A stretch of DNA of 64,000 nucleotides from Prochlorococcus sp. AG-363-A16 (GCA_003280345.1 QCFB01000006.1:1-64000); one strand, 5' to 3'. Positions 32,350-42,228 are shown, counted from the first letter of the stretch. Notes: generated from the letters alone by a model not told the origin. A program made the numbers and translations.

Positions 32350-33651
32350 GTGGATAAAAGCCCATTAGTTGGCATTAATGAAGAGCTAGCGGAGTCTTGG
32401 GCTAGGAAGCATGTTGAGTATGTCTTGAGCCAACTGAAGCCGGTGGTGGAGAAAAGAACGGCTTCAGTAATGATTCGATTGGAAAAGGTTTTGCAAGCTT
32501 TTGCTCTAGAGCGCGTTGGAACTCATCACTTCGCTTCTGTAACTGGTTATGGCCATGGGGATGAGGCAAGGGAGGTGATAGACCGAGTTTTTGCAAGGGT
32601 TTTAGGAGCTCAACAAGCTGCATTTAGACCCCAATTTGTTAGTGGAACACATGCTATTGCAGCCTCTTTATTTGGAGTATTGCGACCTGGTGATCAACTT
32701 CTTTCTGTTACAGGTAGGCCGTATGAAACTCTTGAAGAAGTAATAGGTTTGAGGGGTGCAGGACAAGGCTCCTTAAGCGAATTTGGAATTTCATTTGAGG
32801 AATTGTCTCTTAAAAACGATGGAACTGTTGATTTTGATGGTTTGGAGAAGGCGTTAGAAGTACCTCGTCAAATGGTTTTTATTCAGAGAAGCTGTGGATA
32901 TTCATGGAGACCTTCTTTGACAATGGATTTGATTCAAAAAATTTGTTCTCAAATTCATGCAAGACAGCCCTCATGCGTTTGCTTTGTTGACAATTGTTAT
33001 GGCGAGTTTGTTGAGGGTAGAGAGCCAACAGAAGTTGGTGCAGATTTGATGGCGGGATCAATGATTAAAAATCTTGGAGGAACAATTGTTCCAACAGGAG
33101 GTTATGTTGCTGGCAAAAGTGATTTAGTGGAAAAGGCTTGTTGTCGCTTAACTTCTCCTGGGATAGGTAGTCATGGTGGAACTGGTTTTGATTTAAACCG
33201 TCTTGTTTTGCAAGGTCTCTTTCTTGCCCCACAGATGGTTGCTGAAGCATTGATTGGAGCAGATCTTATATCCAGTGTTTTTAAGGAACTTGGTTTCTTA
33301 GTGCAGCCATCTCCTGGAGAGGAAAGGGGGGACCTGATTCAAGCAGTGCAAATCGGCGATCCAGATGCGCTCATGATTGTTTGCAAAGCTTTTCAGGAAT
33401 GTTCACCTGTGGGTTCTTATCTCAATCCAGTACCTGCTGTCATGCCAGGTTATGAAAATGATTTAGTGATGGCAGGAGGCACTTTTATTGATGGAAGCAC
33501 CAGTGAATTTTCTGCAGATGCTCCTTTAAAGCCCCCTTACAATCTTTTTGTTCAAGGAGGGACCCATCATGCGCATATCAAAATCGCAGTAGTAAGAGCT
33601 TTATGTGATTTAGTTGAAGCGGGTTTCGTAAATATGCCCCAAACTGGTTAG
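32350..33651 (+). CDS. PLP-dependent Cys/Met-metabolism-like enzyme (YnbB / aluminium-resistance type)
   Basis: A 433-residue PLP enzyme of the methionine gamma-lyase-related family (Pfam Met_gamma_lyase, often labelled aluminium resistance protein). FRPQFVSGTHAI (92-103) and SVTGRPYETL hold cofactor contacts. DNCYGEF (214-220) supplies the aspartate that pairs with the pyridine nitrogen, and Lys240 in MIKNLGG is the probable Schiff-base lysine. The enzyme reaction for this branch is not established. The start is GTG at 32350. It is followed 27 bases later by gcvH and then gcvP, so it probably belongs to that transcription unit. Confidence 0.85.
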   Translation: MDKSPLVGINEELAESWARKHVEYVLSQLKPVVEKRTASVMIRLEKVLQAFALERVGTHHFASVTGYGHGDEAREVIDRVFARVLGAQQAAFRPQFVSGTHAIAASLFGVLRPGDQLLSVTGRPYETLEEVIGLRGAGQGSLSEFGISFEELSLKNDGTVDFDGLEKALEVPRQMVFIQRSCGYSWRPSLTMDLIQKICSQIHARQPSCVCFVDNCYGEFVEGREPTEVGADLMAGSMIKNLGGTIVPTGGYVAGKSDLVEKACCRLTSPGIGSHGGTGFDLNRLVLQGLFLAPQMVAEALIGADLISSVFKELGFLVQPSPGEERGDLIQAVQIGDPDALMIVCKAFQECSPVGSYLNPVPAVMPGYENDLVMAGGTFIDGSTSEFSADAPLKPPYNLFVQGGTHHAHIKIAVVRALCDLVEAGFVNMPQTG

Positions 33652-33678
33652 GCAATTCTCTTGGTCCATTTCGATTCG

Positions 33679-34068
33679 ATGGCCTTCAATTTTCCTAATC
33701 ACTTTCGATTCGCTGATAGTCATGAATATGCTTCTGTTGAAGATGACTTGGTGCGTATAGGCATTAGTGCCTTTGCGGTAGACCAATTGGGCGACATAGT
33801 TTTTGTTGATCTTCCTGAAGTTGGGACAACTCTTGTTAGAGGAAATAGTTTTGGTTCGGTTGAATCTGTTAAAGCAGTTGAAGAAATGTATTCACCAATT
33901 AGTGGTGAAGTTGTTCAGAGGAATGAATCTGTTCTTGATAGCCCTGAAGAGCTTCAAAATGATCCTCATGGTGGGGGATGGCTTTTGCTTGTTAAGCCAA
34001 GCGAAACAGATCAATTGCAGGAATTAATGGATGCGGAAGCCTATGCGAGCAAGGTCGCAGTTAGTTAA
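33679..34068 (+). CDS. gcvH: Glycine cleavage system H protein
   Basis: The lipoyl carrier that shuttles the aminomethyl group between P, T and L proteins. From ATG 33679 it has 129 residues; a TTG at 33661 is open but unnecessary. The lipoylated lysine is Lys65 in GSVESVKAVEE. The N-terminal SHEYASVEDDLVRIGIS and the C-terminal NDPHGGGWLLLVKPS blocks are typical. gcvP follows after 71 bases. Confidence 0.97.
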   Translation: MAFNFPNHFRFADSHEYASVEDDLVRIGISAFAVDQLGDIVFVDLPEVGTTLVRGNSFGSVESVKAVEEMYSPISGEVVQRNESVLDSPEELQNDPHGGGWLLLVKPSETDQLQELMDAEAYASKVAVS

Positions 34069-34139
34069 AGCAACATGATCATTGTTTTTCCAACAACTGT
34101 TCCCAAGATTTTCTAATGTTTCTAATGAATTAGTGATTT

Positions 34140-37064
34140 ATGAACGTGCTTGAAGAAGGGCCTATGAGGGCATCAAGCATTGAGTCTGCAAGTTTTATCC
34201 AACGGCATATTGGCTTGAGCCTCAAGGATCAAGACCAAATACTCAAAGTCCTTGGACAGACTGATCTTGATGAATTTGTTACTGCAGTTGTTCCAACAGA
34301 CATTATTGAAGAAAATTTATCATCAAATTGCTTGCCTCAAGGGTGTGGAGAATTAAAAGCATTAGAAGAATTGCGCCTAATTGCAGGACAGAACAAAGTT
34401 CTTCGTTCACTAATAGGCCTTGGCTATCACGGGACAGCAATACCAGCGGTAATTCAGAGGCAAGTTCTGGAAAATCCAGGGTGGTACACCGCATATACCC
34501 CTTATCAAGCTGAGATTGCTCAGGGAAGACTTGAGGCTTTATTCAATTTTCAGACTTTGATTTGTGAGTTGACCGGATTACCCATTGCCAATGCTTCTTT
34601 ATTGGATGAGGCAACAGCCGCTGCAGAGGCCATGAGCCTTGCATTTGCAGTTAAGAAATCTCCTGAAGCGAAACGTTTTCTTGTGGATGCAGAGGCTTTG
34701 CCACAAACTTTTGCTGTTTTGAAGACTCGAGCTGAACCTTTAGGAATCAGTTTGGAACTGGCTAAGCCAGATTCTTTTGATTTCAAAAAAGATGTTTTTG
34801 GAATTTTTCTTCAGTTGCCTGGATGCAATGGAAAACTTTGGGATCCTTCAGTGTGCATCGCAAAGGCCCATGAATGTGGTGCTCTAGTGATTTGTGCGAT
34901 TGATCCTTTGGCACAAGTTTTGATTTCTCCAATAGGCAAGCTAGGAGTAGATGTTGCTGTTGGAAGTGCCCAAAGGTTTGGAGTTCCACTCGGTTTTGGT
35001 GGACCGCATGCGGCCTTTTTTGCGACTACAGAAACTTTTAAGCGTCAGGTGCCTGGACGTTTAGTTGGTCAGTCTCTTGATGCTGATGGTGCACCTGCGT
35101 TGAGATTGGCTTTGCAGACTAGAGAACAACATATACGAAGAGATAAGGCAACTAGCAACATATGTACTGCTCAAGTTTTGTTGGCTGTTATTTCGTCTTT
35201 TTATGCAGTGCATCATGGACCTGAGGGCCTTTTCATGATTGCCAGAAGAGTCCTATTTTTACGAGCAAAGTTTGAACATTGTTTATTGCAACTTGGTTAT
35301 CCTTTGTTGCCGATGGTTCGTTTTGACAGCGTTGATGTGCATTGTGATGAGGCAAAAGAAGTTCATAAATTGGCTACATCATTAGGGTTTAATCTGCGCA
35401 TACTTCCTTTAGGTGCCTCTCTTGAGGAAGCTACTGGGTTTGGAATTACTTTTGACGAATTAAGTACAGAAGAAGAGTTACATACGCTTCATCAAATATT
35501 GGCGAAAGTCAAAGTTAAAACTGGTGAGCCCTTGGATAACTTTAGTCCTGACTTAGAGGGTTTACTTAATGGAATTCCTTTAAGGAAAGGACCATGGTTA
35601 AAGCAAGATGTATTTCATCTTTATCGTAGTGAAACTGAATTGCTGCGTTATATTAATCGCTTGGCAAATCTTGATTTTTCATTAGTGCATGGAATGATTC
35701 CTCTTGGGAGTTGCACTATGAAGTTAAATGCTACTGCAGAATTGTTACCTATTAGTTGGAGAGAGTTTTCTGCTATTCATCCTTTTTCTCCTAAAGAGCA
35801 AACCCTAGGCTATGAGAAATTATTTTTTGATCTGGAGAATTGGCTGGCTTCTCTAACAGGATTTGCTGGTGTTTCGTTACAACCGAATGCTGGATCACAA
35901 GGAGAATTAGCAGGCCTACTTGTTATTCGTGCTTGGCATCATTCTCGTGGTCAGCATGATAGAAATATTTGCTTAATTCCTACGAGTGCGCATGGCACTA
36001 ACCCTGCTAGTGCTGTTATGGCTGGTTTTCAGGTTGTCTCAGTAGGGTGTGATCAATTTGGAAATGTTGACCTTGAGGATTTAATTAGTAAGGCAGAGGC
36101 AAATTCTTCTCAATTAGCAGCTTTGATGGTTACTTATCCATCAACTCATGGGGTGTTTGAGCCCGACATTAAACAGATTTGCGATGTTGTTCATCGTTGT
36201 GGAGGACAGGTCTATTTAGATGGGGCCAATTTGAATGCGCAAGTTGGTCTATGTAGGCCAGGAGTTTATGGAGCTGATGTATGCCATTTAAATTTGCATA
36301 AGACTTTTTGTATTCCTCATGGGGGTGGTGGACCAGGCGTTGGACCTATAGCGGTTTCTTCTCATTTACTGCCATATCTTCCAGGCCATCCTTTGGCAAG
36401 TTGTGGCGGTAGCAAGGCCATAGGTTCCGTTTCTGCAGCTCCATTTGGTAGTGCAGGAATTTTGCCAATTAGTTGGATGTATTTGCGAATGATGGGTTTA
36501 GACGGAGTCCGAAGGGCAAGTCAAATAGCAATGCTCTCTGCTAATTACATCGCTCATCGCTTAAACCCTTATTACCCAGTTTTATTTAGAGGGTTGAAAG
36601 GTTTGGTTGCTCACGAATGTATTTTGGATTTGCGCCCGCTTAAGCGAATTACAGGTATTGAGGTTGACGATATTGCTAAACGGTTGATGGATTATGGCTT
36701 TCATGCTCCAACTGTGAGTTGGCCTGTTGCTGGAACTTTGATGGTTGAACCTACTGAAAGTGAGAGTCTTGCTGAATTGAATCGCTTTTGTGAAGCAATG
36801 ATCTCTATACGAGCAGAGATTGAAGCTATCAAATCTGGTCAAGGTGATTCAAAGAACAATCCATTAAGAAATGCACCGCATACTTTGGCGGCTGTGACAG
36901 CTGAAGTTTGGGATCGTCCTTATACACGTATGCAAGCAGCCTTTCCATTGGCAGAACAATTGAGAACCAAGTTCTGGCCTGCTGTTTCGCGTATTGACAA
37001 TGTTTTTGGGGACAGAAATTTCGTGTGTAGCTGCCCTCCGCTTGAGGATTTGGTTGATCAATAA
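34140..37064 (+). CDS. gcvP: Glycine dehydrogenase (decarboxylating), P protein
   Basis: The PLP subunit that decarboxylates glycine and loads H protein; in cyanobacteria it serves photorespiratory glycine. The 974-residue protein is the fused, single-chain form. It has FIQRHIGLS near the start, GYHGTAIP and [14 protein letters not shown] in the N-terminal half, and [10 protein letters not shown] with [16 protein letters not shown] (PLP lysine at about 720) in the C-terminal half. It starts at ATG 34140, with a second ATG eight codons on. Confidence 0.97.
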   Translation: MNVLEEGPMRASSIESASFIQRHIGLSLKDQDQILKVLGQTDLDEFVTAVVPTDIIEENLSSNCLPQGCGELKALEELRLIAGQNKVLRSLIGLGYHGTAIPAVIQRQVLENPGWYTAYTPYQAEIAQGRLEALFNFQTLICELTGLPIANASLLDEATAAAEAMSLAFAVKKSPEAKRFLVDAEALPQTFAVLKTRAEPLGISLELAKPDSFDFKKDVFGIFLQLPGCNGKLWDPSVCIAKAHECGALVICAIDPLAQVLISPIGKLGVDVAVGSAQRFGVPLGFGGPHAAFFATTETFKRQVPGRLVGQSLDADGAPALRLALQTREQHIRRDKATSNICTAQVLLAVISSFYAVHHGPEGLFMIARRVLFLRAKFEHCLLQLGYPLLPMVRFDSVDVHCDEAKEVHKLATSLGFNLRILPLGASLEEATGFGITFDELSTEEELHTLHQILAKVKVKTGEPLDNFSPDLEGLLNGIPLRKGPWLKQDVFHLYRSETELLRYINRLANLDFSLVHGMIPLGSCTMKLNATAELLPISWREFSAIHPFSPKEQTLGYEKLFFDLENWLASLTGFAGVSLQPNAGSQGELAGLLVIRAWHHSRGQHDRNICLIPTSAHGTNPASAVMAGFQVVSVGCDQFGNVDLEDLISKAEANSSQLAALMVTYPSTHGVFEPDIKQICDVVHRCGGQVYLDGANLNAQVGLCRPGVYGADVCHLNLHKTFCIPHGGGGPGVGPIAVSSHLLPYLPGHPLASCGGSKAIGSVSAAPFGSAGILPISWMYLRMMGLDGVRRASQIAMLSANYIAHRLNPYYPVLFRGLKGLVAHECILDLRPLKRITGIEVDDIAKRLMDYGFHAPTVSWPVAGTLMVEPTESESLAELNRFCEAMISIRAEIEAIKSGQGDSKNNPLRNAPHTLAAVTAEVWDRPYTRMQAAFPLAEQLRTKFWPAVSRIDNVFGDRNFVCSCPPLEDLVDQ

Positions 37065-37171
37065 AAAAGTGATCTTCACTGGTTTTCAGGCCCTAAAGGA
37101 GGTAAATTTTCATCGAAAACCGAATTTTTTGGTTTTAATACGCTGCATTGCACAGTTTTTTCACTATCCTG

Positions 37172-37200
37172 TGCCGCAGCGGTTCCAATCGCTGGGGGCA
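37172..37200 (+). promoter_or_regulatory. Hairpin occluding a ribosome binding site
   Basis: Bases 37172-37175 and 37177-37181 pair with 37197-37200 and 37090-series downstream arm 37190-37194 (TGCC plus CAGCG with CGCTG plus GGCA, one small internal bulge, 8-base loop). The downstream arm contains the GGGGG that would serve as the Shine-Dalgarno for the ATG at 37203. A TATCCT, a candidate -10 element, lies just upstream at 37165-37170. A translational control role is inference. Confidence 0.4.
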
Positions 37201-37202
37201 GC

Positions 37203-37463
37203 ATGGAAAGAGTTACGACACTTCCACATTCACCAAAGGCTTTGTCAAAGGAGCAGTTGAATTTACCTTCATTTTCCGAAGGCCTTCAATCTGCTCTGAG
37301 TAACGGAAAGGCATTAAAGGTTGAAGGAACGAATGTTGTCCGAGTTCCGTTTGGTATTCGCCATCCACGCAAGCAACGCCCTGAAAGACCTCAGAGGCGG
37401 GCGACTTTGGTCCTCCCTTTTCAGCCGGCAGGCTCTCCTCCTCCTCCTCCTCAGGCTGCTTGA
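37203..37463 (+). CDS. Small protein with proline-rich tail, function unknown
   Basis: An 86-residue protein with no recognised domain. The N-terminal 55 residues are mixed (LPHSPKALSKEQL, then a helix). The middle is very basic (RHPRKQRPERPQRR), followed by a hydrophobic TLVLPFQPAG and a run of five prolines near the C-terminus. It is likely disordered and could bind RNA or membranes. It starts at ATG behind a hairpin-buried GGGGG and ends directly adjacent to the convergent sqdX stop. The basic tail and clean start suggest a real gene. Confidence 0.65.
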   Translation: MERVTTLPHSPKALSKEQLNLPSFSEGLQSALSNGKALKVEGTNVVRVPFGIRHPRKQRPERPQRRATLVLPFQPAGSPPPPPQAA

Positions 37464-38612
37464 TTAAGCAGCAATTTGTATTGATTGCTTAAGGAGAATT
37501 TTTTTGTAGTAACTCCTTAGTTGTTCTGTTGCGTTAGCCCATCCCCATTTTTCAGCCTCATCTCGTGCAGCTTGCCTCATTTGTTGGCGCTCAACATCAT
37601 TCCCTAGGAGTTTGTTGGTCGCCTTAATTAGGCTGGATGAGCCATCATCTTGTCCGTCAGGGTTATATAGACAGCCATTTTTTCCATCAGTGATTATGTC
37701 TGGGATACCTCCTCTGTTGGCTCCTACTACAGGACATCCTGCGGCCATTGCTTCAAGAAGCACTAATCCAAGCGTTTCAGTACTAGATGGGAATAAGAAG
37801 GCATCTCCGCAGGCATAGGCGCTAGCAAGCTCTTCTCCGGCTAGATATCCAACGAAAGTGGTTGCTGTTCCTTCAAAAACTTTTTCTAATTGCTGCCGAT
37901 GTGGGCCATCACCAACTAGCGCAAGTCTTGTATGAGGTAGTGCTTCTAGTACAGGCTTGATTCGTTCAATTTGTTTTTCTGCAGATAGTCTTCCTACATA
38001 AATTAGAAGTGCCCCTTCATCACTAAAATTACCTAATAGGCGCTCACGCATTAGTTCATTTTTTAATTCGGGACGGAATGTCTCAGTATCTACTCCTCGT
38101 TGCCATAGGGCAGTGTGTTGAATTCCTTTCTCACTAAGCTCTTTAACCATTGCTGTTGATGTGCAAAGGTTCAAAATTGCTTGATTGTGAGCTGCCTTGA
38201 GAAGTTCCCAGAGTAGGGGCTCGAGCATTCCCATTCCATAGTGCTCAAGATATTTTGGAAGATGGGTGTGATAGCTAGCTATTAAGGGGATATTGTTGGT
38301 TTTTGCAAGCCAAATCCCTCCTAAACCAAGTACTGCGGGATTAACAACATGTATGAGGTCCGGTTGGAAATTTTCTAGTGCATCTGATACGGCTGGTCCA
38401 GGAAGACCAAGTTTTAATTCTGGGTAAAGAGGTAAAGGCATTGCAGGAACACCTACAACCTTTGCTCCCATGTAATTGTCAGGGCATCCCTCTGGGCAAA
38501 AAACAACTACCTCATCACCTGCCTCAATGAGGTGCTTCACAGTTTTAGTCAGTCTGGTAACTATTCCGTCGACTTTGGGTAGGAAAGTCTCGGTAAAAAA
38601 TGCGATCTTCAC
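37464..38612 (-). CDS. sqdX: Sulfoquinovosyltransferase (SQDG synthase)
   Basis: A GT4-family glycosyltransferase of 382 residues that joins UDP-sulfoquinovose to diacylglycerol, the last step of sulfolipid synthesis for thylakoid membranes. It opens KIAFFTETFLPKVDGI, has SYHTHLPKYLEHYG at about 114-127, and shows the family's donor-binding SSTETLGLVLLEAMAAG at about 287. It lies 27 bases downstream of sqdB on the same strand, which settles the function among GT4 enzymes. Sulfolipid replaces phospholipid in phosphate-poor ocean cyanobacteria. Confidence 0.93.
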   Translation of the reverse strand: MKIAFFTETFLPKVDGIVTRLTKTVKHLIEAGDEVVVFCPEGCPDNYMGAKVVGVPAMPLPLYPELKLGLPGPAVSDALENFQPDLIHVVNPAVLGLGGIWLAKTNNIPLIASYHTHLPKYLEHYGMGMLEPLLWELLKAAHNQAILNLCTSTAMVKELSEKGIQHTALWQRGVDTETFRPELKNELMRERLLGNFSDEGALLIYVGRLSAEKQIERIKPVLEALPHTRLALVGDGPHRQQLEKVFEGTATTFVGYLAGEELASAYACGDAFLFPSSTETLGLVLLEAMAAGCPVVGANRGGIPDIITDGKNGCLYNPDGQDDGSSSLIKATNKLLGNDVERQQMRQAARDEAEKWGWANATEQLRSYYKKILLKQSIQIAA

Positions 38613-38639
38613 TTTTCTAGTTGTGAAGAGAGTATGTGA

Positions 38640-39836
38640 TCAAGCATTTTTGTGAATTGCTAGGGCTTGTGTTGTGGTCCATGCTGATACACAAGGTATT
38701 CGATTGCGATCACATCGATCTGCCCAGCGTCGGGCAACATCTACTACCTCAGTCAGAAGACCATCATCGAGAGTAGTTGGATCTAATCCAAGCTCTATGA
38801 AGCAACGATTGTCGACGATTAAATCGTTTTCAACAGCTTCATTTCTTGGGTTGGGTAGATAATTCAGTTTTGCACCAGTCAGTGTGGCTACCTTTTTCGC
38901 TAATTCTCCAACCTGATGACTCTCAGTCATTTGATTGAAAATCTTTACTCTTTCTCCTTGAGTTGGTGGATTTTCCAGTGCAAGTTGGACACATTTCACA
39001 GAGTCACGAATATGAATAAATGCACGAGTTTGTCCACCTGTGCCATGAACAGTTAATGGATAACCAATAGCTGCTTGCATCAGGAATCGATTTAATACAG
39101 TTCCGTAATCGCCGTCGTAATCAAAGCGATTGGTAAGACGTGGGTCTTTACTAGTTGATTCAGTATTCGTTCCCCATACAATTCCTTGATGTAAATCAGT
39201 TATGCGGACTTTATCGTTTTTGTTGTAATACAGAAAAAGAAGCTGGTCTAGCGTTTTCGTCATGTGATAAACGCTGCCAGGGCTAGCAGGGTGAAGGATT
39301 TCTTCCTCAAAACGACTGCCATCTGGTTGAGGTACTTCAACTTTTAAATAGCCTTCGGGGATTGTTGCTCCACGATGTGATCCATATCCATAAACCCCCA
39401 TTGTCCCTAGGTGGACTATATGAATATCTAGTCCACTTTCAACGATTGCAGCTAAGAGGTTGTGAGTGCCGTTGACGTTGTTGTCAACTGTGTAGCGCTT
39501 GGTAGCGCTGGATTTCATGGAATAGGGTGCTGCTCTTTGTTCTGCAAAGTGAACTATCGCATCGGGTTTATTGCTTTGGAGCAAGCTCAATAGCCTCTCG
39601 TATTCGTTTGCGATGTCAAGTCGCTCAAAGGTCATAGGTTTTCCACCTACTTCTTCCCAGGCTTTTAGTCGGTCTCCAATGCTTGAGATTGGAGTGAGAG
39701 ACTCAACTTCGAGATCAAGATCTATTTTTCGCCGACTGAGATTGTCGACGATAAGAACATCGTGACCTTGGTCGGCCAAGTTCACTGCACAAGGCCACCC
39801 ACAGAAGCCATCGCCACCAAGAACTAGAACTTTCAA
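38640..39836 (-). CDS. sqdB: UDP-sulfoquinovose synthase
   Basis: Makes UDP-sulfoquinovose from UDP-glucose and sulfite. It is a short-chain-dehydrogenase-fold enzyme of 398 residues. The NAD-binding motif is LGGDGFCGWP (6-15). The catalytic residues correspond to Thr145 in HLGTMGVYG and the Tyr190-x3-Lys194 pair in VYHMTKT. Length agrees with the plant SQD1 mature protein. It starts at ATG and precedes sqdX in the same transcription unit. Confidence 0.97.
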   Translation of the reverse strand: MKVLVLGGDGFCGWPCAVNLADQGHDVLIVDNLSRRKIDLDLEVESLTPISSIGDRLKAWEEVGGKPMTFERLDIANEYERLLSLLQSNKPDAIVHFAEQRAAPYSMKSSATKRYTVDNNVNGTHNLLAAIVESGLDIHIVHLGTMGVYGYGSHRGATIPEGYLKVEVPQPDGSRFEEEILHPASPGSVYHMTKTLDQLLFLYYNKNDKVRITDLHQGIVWGTNTESTSKDPRLTNRFDYDGDYGTVLNRFLMQAAIGYPLTVHGTGGQTRAFIHIRDSVKCVQLALENPPTQGERVKIFNQMTESHQVGELAKKVATLTGAKLNYLPNPRNEAVENDLIVDNRCFIELGLDPTTLDDGLLTEVVDVARRWADRCDRNRIPCVSAWTTTQALAIHKNA

Positions 39837-39895
39837 CCCAAACTCCAGCAGATAAAGAGCAATTGGCTCAATTAAAGCAAGCTACTACAGGCTTT

Positions 39896-40063
39896 TCAGC
39901 TAATGGTAAGCCTGATGACAATTAAACCAATTCCAAGTAGTAATCCAACAATGAGCAATTGCCGAGATCCATTGGTATTACTAGAGCCAGTTTTAATTAC
40001 TTCAATTTTTGGTTCTTTTGCAAACGCGTTAAGTCGTCCGCCTTCTTCTTCTGTAACGGACAT
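39896..40063 (-). CDS. psb34: Psb34-like photosystem II assembly protein (Ssl1498 family)
   Basis: A 55-residue protein from ATG 40063. The N-terminal part reads EEEGGRLNAFAKEPKI (5-20), the hallmark of the Ssl1498/Psb34 family, a single-span, HLIP-like thylakoid protein found in photosystem II assembly intermediates. A single membrane span occupies about 35-52 (LLIVGLLLGIGLIVI). The family match is from recognised sequence pattern, not a search. It sits between sqdB and thiG on the same strand and is easily missed because of its length. Confidence 0.78.
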   Translation of the reverse strand: MSVTEEEGGRLNAFAKEPKIEVIKTGSSNTNGSRQLLIVGLLLGIGLIVIRLTIS

Positions 40064-40116
40064 TTTTTCTACACATCTCGGCGGAGGTTATGGATATTTT
40101 GGCCTGTAAATGCAGA

Positions 40117-40962
40117 TCAGTTACTTTCTGTTACGGTCTTTTGGGATATTGGGCTTGAAATAATCCCAGAATTTGGAGAGCTTGCTGAAGCTTTTGACCC
40201 TTTAGCAAGTGCTCCTGCAAGGAAAGCTTGTCTGCCTGCTTGTACGGCTTTAGACATTGCTTCTGCCATTAATGGGGCATTGTCTGCCATTGCTATGGCG
40301 CTGTTGATTAGAACAGCATCTGCCCCCATTTCCATTGCATGAGCAGCATGGCTTGGAACTCCAAGGCCTGCATCTACAACAACAGGAATGCCCGCATTCT
40401 CGATGATTAATGCAATGTTTGCTTCATTCTGTAGGCCCTGCGCTGAACCTATTGGGGAGCCAAGAGGCATGACCGTTGCGCATCCGACCTCCTCTAGTCT
40501 TTTTGCTAGCAAAGGATCTGCATTGATATAAGGCAGAACTGTGAAGCCTTCTTTGATAAGTTTTTCCGCTGCTTCAAGAGTGCCAAATGGATCGGGAAGT
40601 AGATAACGTTGGTCAGGGATTACCTCCAGTTTGACAAAGTTGTTATTTGATTGGCCTGCAACTTTTGCTAATTCACGCCCCAATCTTGCCACGCGAATTG
40701 CTTCGTCAGCATTGGAACAGCCAGCAGTATTGGGAAGCATCCAAGTCTTTGTCCAATCAATGGCTTCCATGAGGCCATTGTGGCTTGTTTCTAGTGACTG
40801 AACTCTTCTTATTGCAACAGTAACCATTTCGCTTTTTGAACTAAGTAAGCTTTGTTTCATTGACTTCAAGTTTGCATATTTGCCAGTCCCAAGAAAAAGA
40901 CGACTTTGAAAAATTTTTTCACCGATTTTTAGAGAATCTTGATTGCTTTGCATGTAATTCAC
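40117..40962 (-). CDS. thiG: Thiazole synthase
   Basis: Builds the thiazole phosphate of thiamine from deoxyxylulose phosphate, dehydroglycine or iminoglycine, and ThiS thiocarboxylate. It is a TIM barrel of 281 residues with RLFLGTGKY (21-29), the Schiff-base lysine Lys111 in NFVKLEVIPD, and PVVDAGLGVPSHAAHAMEMGADAVL...IA near the C-terminus. It starts at ATG 40962; a second ATG three codons later is possible. thiS, thiF and thiO are not in the window. Confidence 0.95.
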   Translation of the reverse strand: MNYMQSNQDSLKIGEKIFQSRLFLGTGKYANLKSMKQSLLSSKSEMVTVAIRRVQSLETSHNGLMEAIDWTKTWMLPNTAGCSNADEAIRVARLGRELAKVAGQSNNNFVKLEVIPDQRYLLPDPFGTLEAAEKLIKEGFTVLPYINADPLLAKRLEEVGCATVMPLGSPIGSAQGLQNEANIALIIENAGIPVVVDAGLGVPSHAAHAMEMGADAVLINSAIAMADNAPLMAEAMSKAVQAGRQAFLAGALAKGSKASASSPNSGIISSPISQKTVTESN

Positions 40963-41039
40963 CTCACTCTTGGCTTCTGAGAATCAAATTGATGGTTTGA
41001 TGAAAGTCTAATGTATATTTCATTGTGTTTTAATAATAA

Positions 41040-41606
41040 TTAATTAAAGCCTTTATTGTTTTTGGCTTCACTATTGGCTGTTTGATTTTCCATTAATTTT
41101 TGAATTTTTTGAACTTGTTTTCTGGCTGTTTTGTTTTTTGGATCAAGAGATAGTACTTCTTGATATACTTTTAAAGCTTCGTCAGTTTGCAATAATTTTT
41201 GTTTTGCGAAACCAAGATTATTTAGGGCTACTGGATAATCAGGCTTAGATTTTAGTGCGTTCTTATAATGAACTATTGCCGATTCAAAATCATCTTGAGC
41301 GGCTAATGCAAAACCTAGTGCATTTTCTATAACTGCTTTAGCTTCGTCTGGTTCGTTATTTAGTTGTTTAAGTGCTTTCCGAAGTGTTGTTATTGCTTGT
41401 GGATAAAGCCTTTTTCTTATTTGTACAGTTGCTAGTTCATATAGTTCAGAAGCCTCTTTGGAAGAAGAAGCGCCTCCTTTTTCTAGTTTGATTAGATTTA
41501 TTTCATCATTGCGTACTCTTAATAGTTGACGCCCAACTAATATTGCAAATATTAGAAGTATTGCAATGAGTCCGATTAGATAAGTTTCAGGCTGAAGAAT
41601 TTTCAT
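41040..41606 (-). CDS. ycf37: TPR protein Ycf37 (photosystem I assembly)
   Basis: A 188-residue protein with one N-terminal membrane span (about 10-27), a basic linker and three to four TPR repeats (about 50-165: ATTLRKALKQL, ALGFALAAQDDFESAIVHYKNAL, ALNNLGFAKQKLLQTDEALKVYQ). This layout matches Ycf37, a thylakoid-associated factor for photosystem I stability and assembly. TPR proteins are common, so the specific assignment is less secure than the fold. It starts at ATG 41606, with the rplT gene upstream on the same strand. Confidence 0.8.
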   Translation of the reverse strand: MKILQPETYLIGLIAILLIFAILVGRQLLRVRNDEINLIKLEKGGASSSKEASELYELATVQIRKRLYPQAITTLRKALKQLNNEPDEAKAVIENALGFALAAQDDFESAIVHYKNALKSKPDYPVALNNLGFAKQKLLQTDEALKVYQEVLSLDPKNKTARKQVQKIQKLMENQTANSEAKNNKGFN

Positions 41607-41704
41607 AGCTCTAAATTGCTGCTGGCTTTCAACTTGAACTTTGAAGTGGAATCAGAGCTTTAAGTGAAGAAATAATGCCAGCTATGTTTATAAGATCTTA
41701 TTTG

Positions 41705-41725
41705 AAAATTAGAGGGTTTTCCCTC
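41705..41725 (-). terminator. Probable terminator after rpmI-rplT
   Basis: On the minus strand, GAGGG-AAAA-CCCTC forms a five-bp GC-rich stem with a tetraloop, followed by TAATTTT. It lies about 155 bases past the rplT stop and upstream of ycf37, in the right direction to end the ribosomal protein transcript. The stem is short, so it may be weak. Confidence 0.45.
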
Positions 41726-41880
41726 AATTACATAAATACTCTATAAATCTTTTATCTAGCACGTCGACAAAGCTTATTGAATCAACCATATTATTCACAC
41801 ATATTGATATTTATGCATGAATAATTTTGAATGCAAAATTCAATTCTTATTTAGTGACTAATGTATTGAATTGAGAATTG

Positions 41881-42228
41881 TTATTTTTTAGCTAATTCAA
41901 TGACGCTAGTGAAACTTGTTGGGTCTATTACAGCAAGTTGGGCCAGCATTTTTCTATTGAGACGTACGTTTGCTTTTTTAAGCTCCCCTATTAGCTTGCT
42001 ATAGCTCATTCCATTAATTCTTGCTGCGGCATTAATGCGAGCAATCCATAGTCTTCGGAAATCACGTTTGCGTCGTCTGCGATCTCTATAGGCATTGCAT
42101 AGAGCCTTCATTACACGTTGGTTAGCCGTGCGGAATAGGTTTCCGTTACTTCCACGAAAACCCTTGGCTAGATGAAGGATTTTTTTGCGACGCTTGCGTG
42201 CAACGTTGCCTCTCTTGACGCGTGCCAT
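41881..42228 (-). CDS. rplT: 50S ribosomal protein L20
   Basis: 115 residues, highly basic, beginning [17 protein letters not shown] and containing [41 protein letters not shown] L20 core (positions about 30-70). Length is standard. It follows rpmI after 64 bases in the usual rpmI-rplT order. No infC is present here. Confidence 0.98.
   Translation of the reverse strand: MARVKRGNVARKRRKKILHLAKGFRGSNGNLFRTANQRVMKALCNAYRDRRRRKRDFRRLWIARINAAARINGMSYSKLIGELKKANVRLNRKMLAQLAVIDPTSFTSVIELAKK

Noticed and set aside
32157..32357. 66-residue frame between desaturase copy 2 and the PLP gene
   Set aside because: It overlaps the divergent desaturase start by 65 bases, and its sequence shows no protein-like pattern or motif.
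37116..37136. Hairpin AAAACC...GGTTTT after gcvP as a terminator
   Set aside because: Only six weak pairs and no clear U tract on the correct side; too weak to call.
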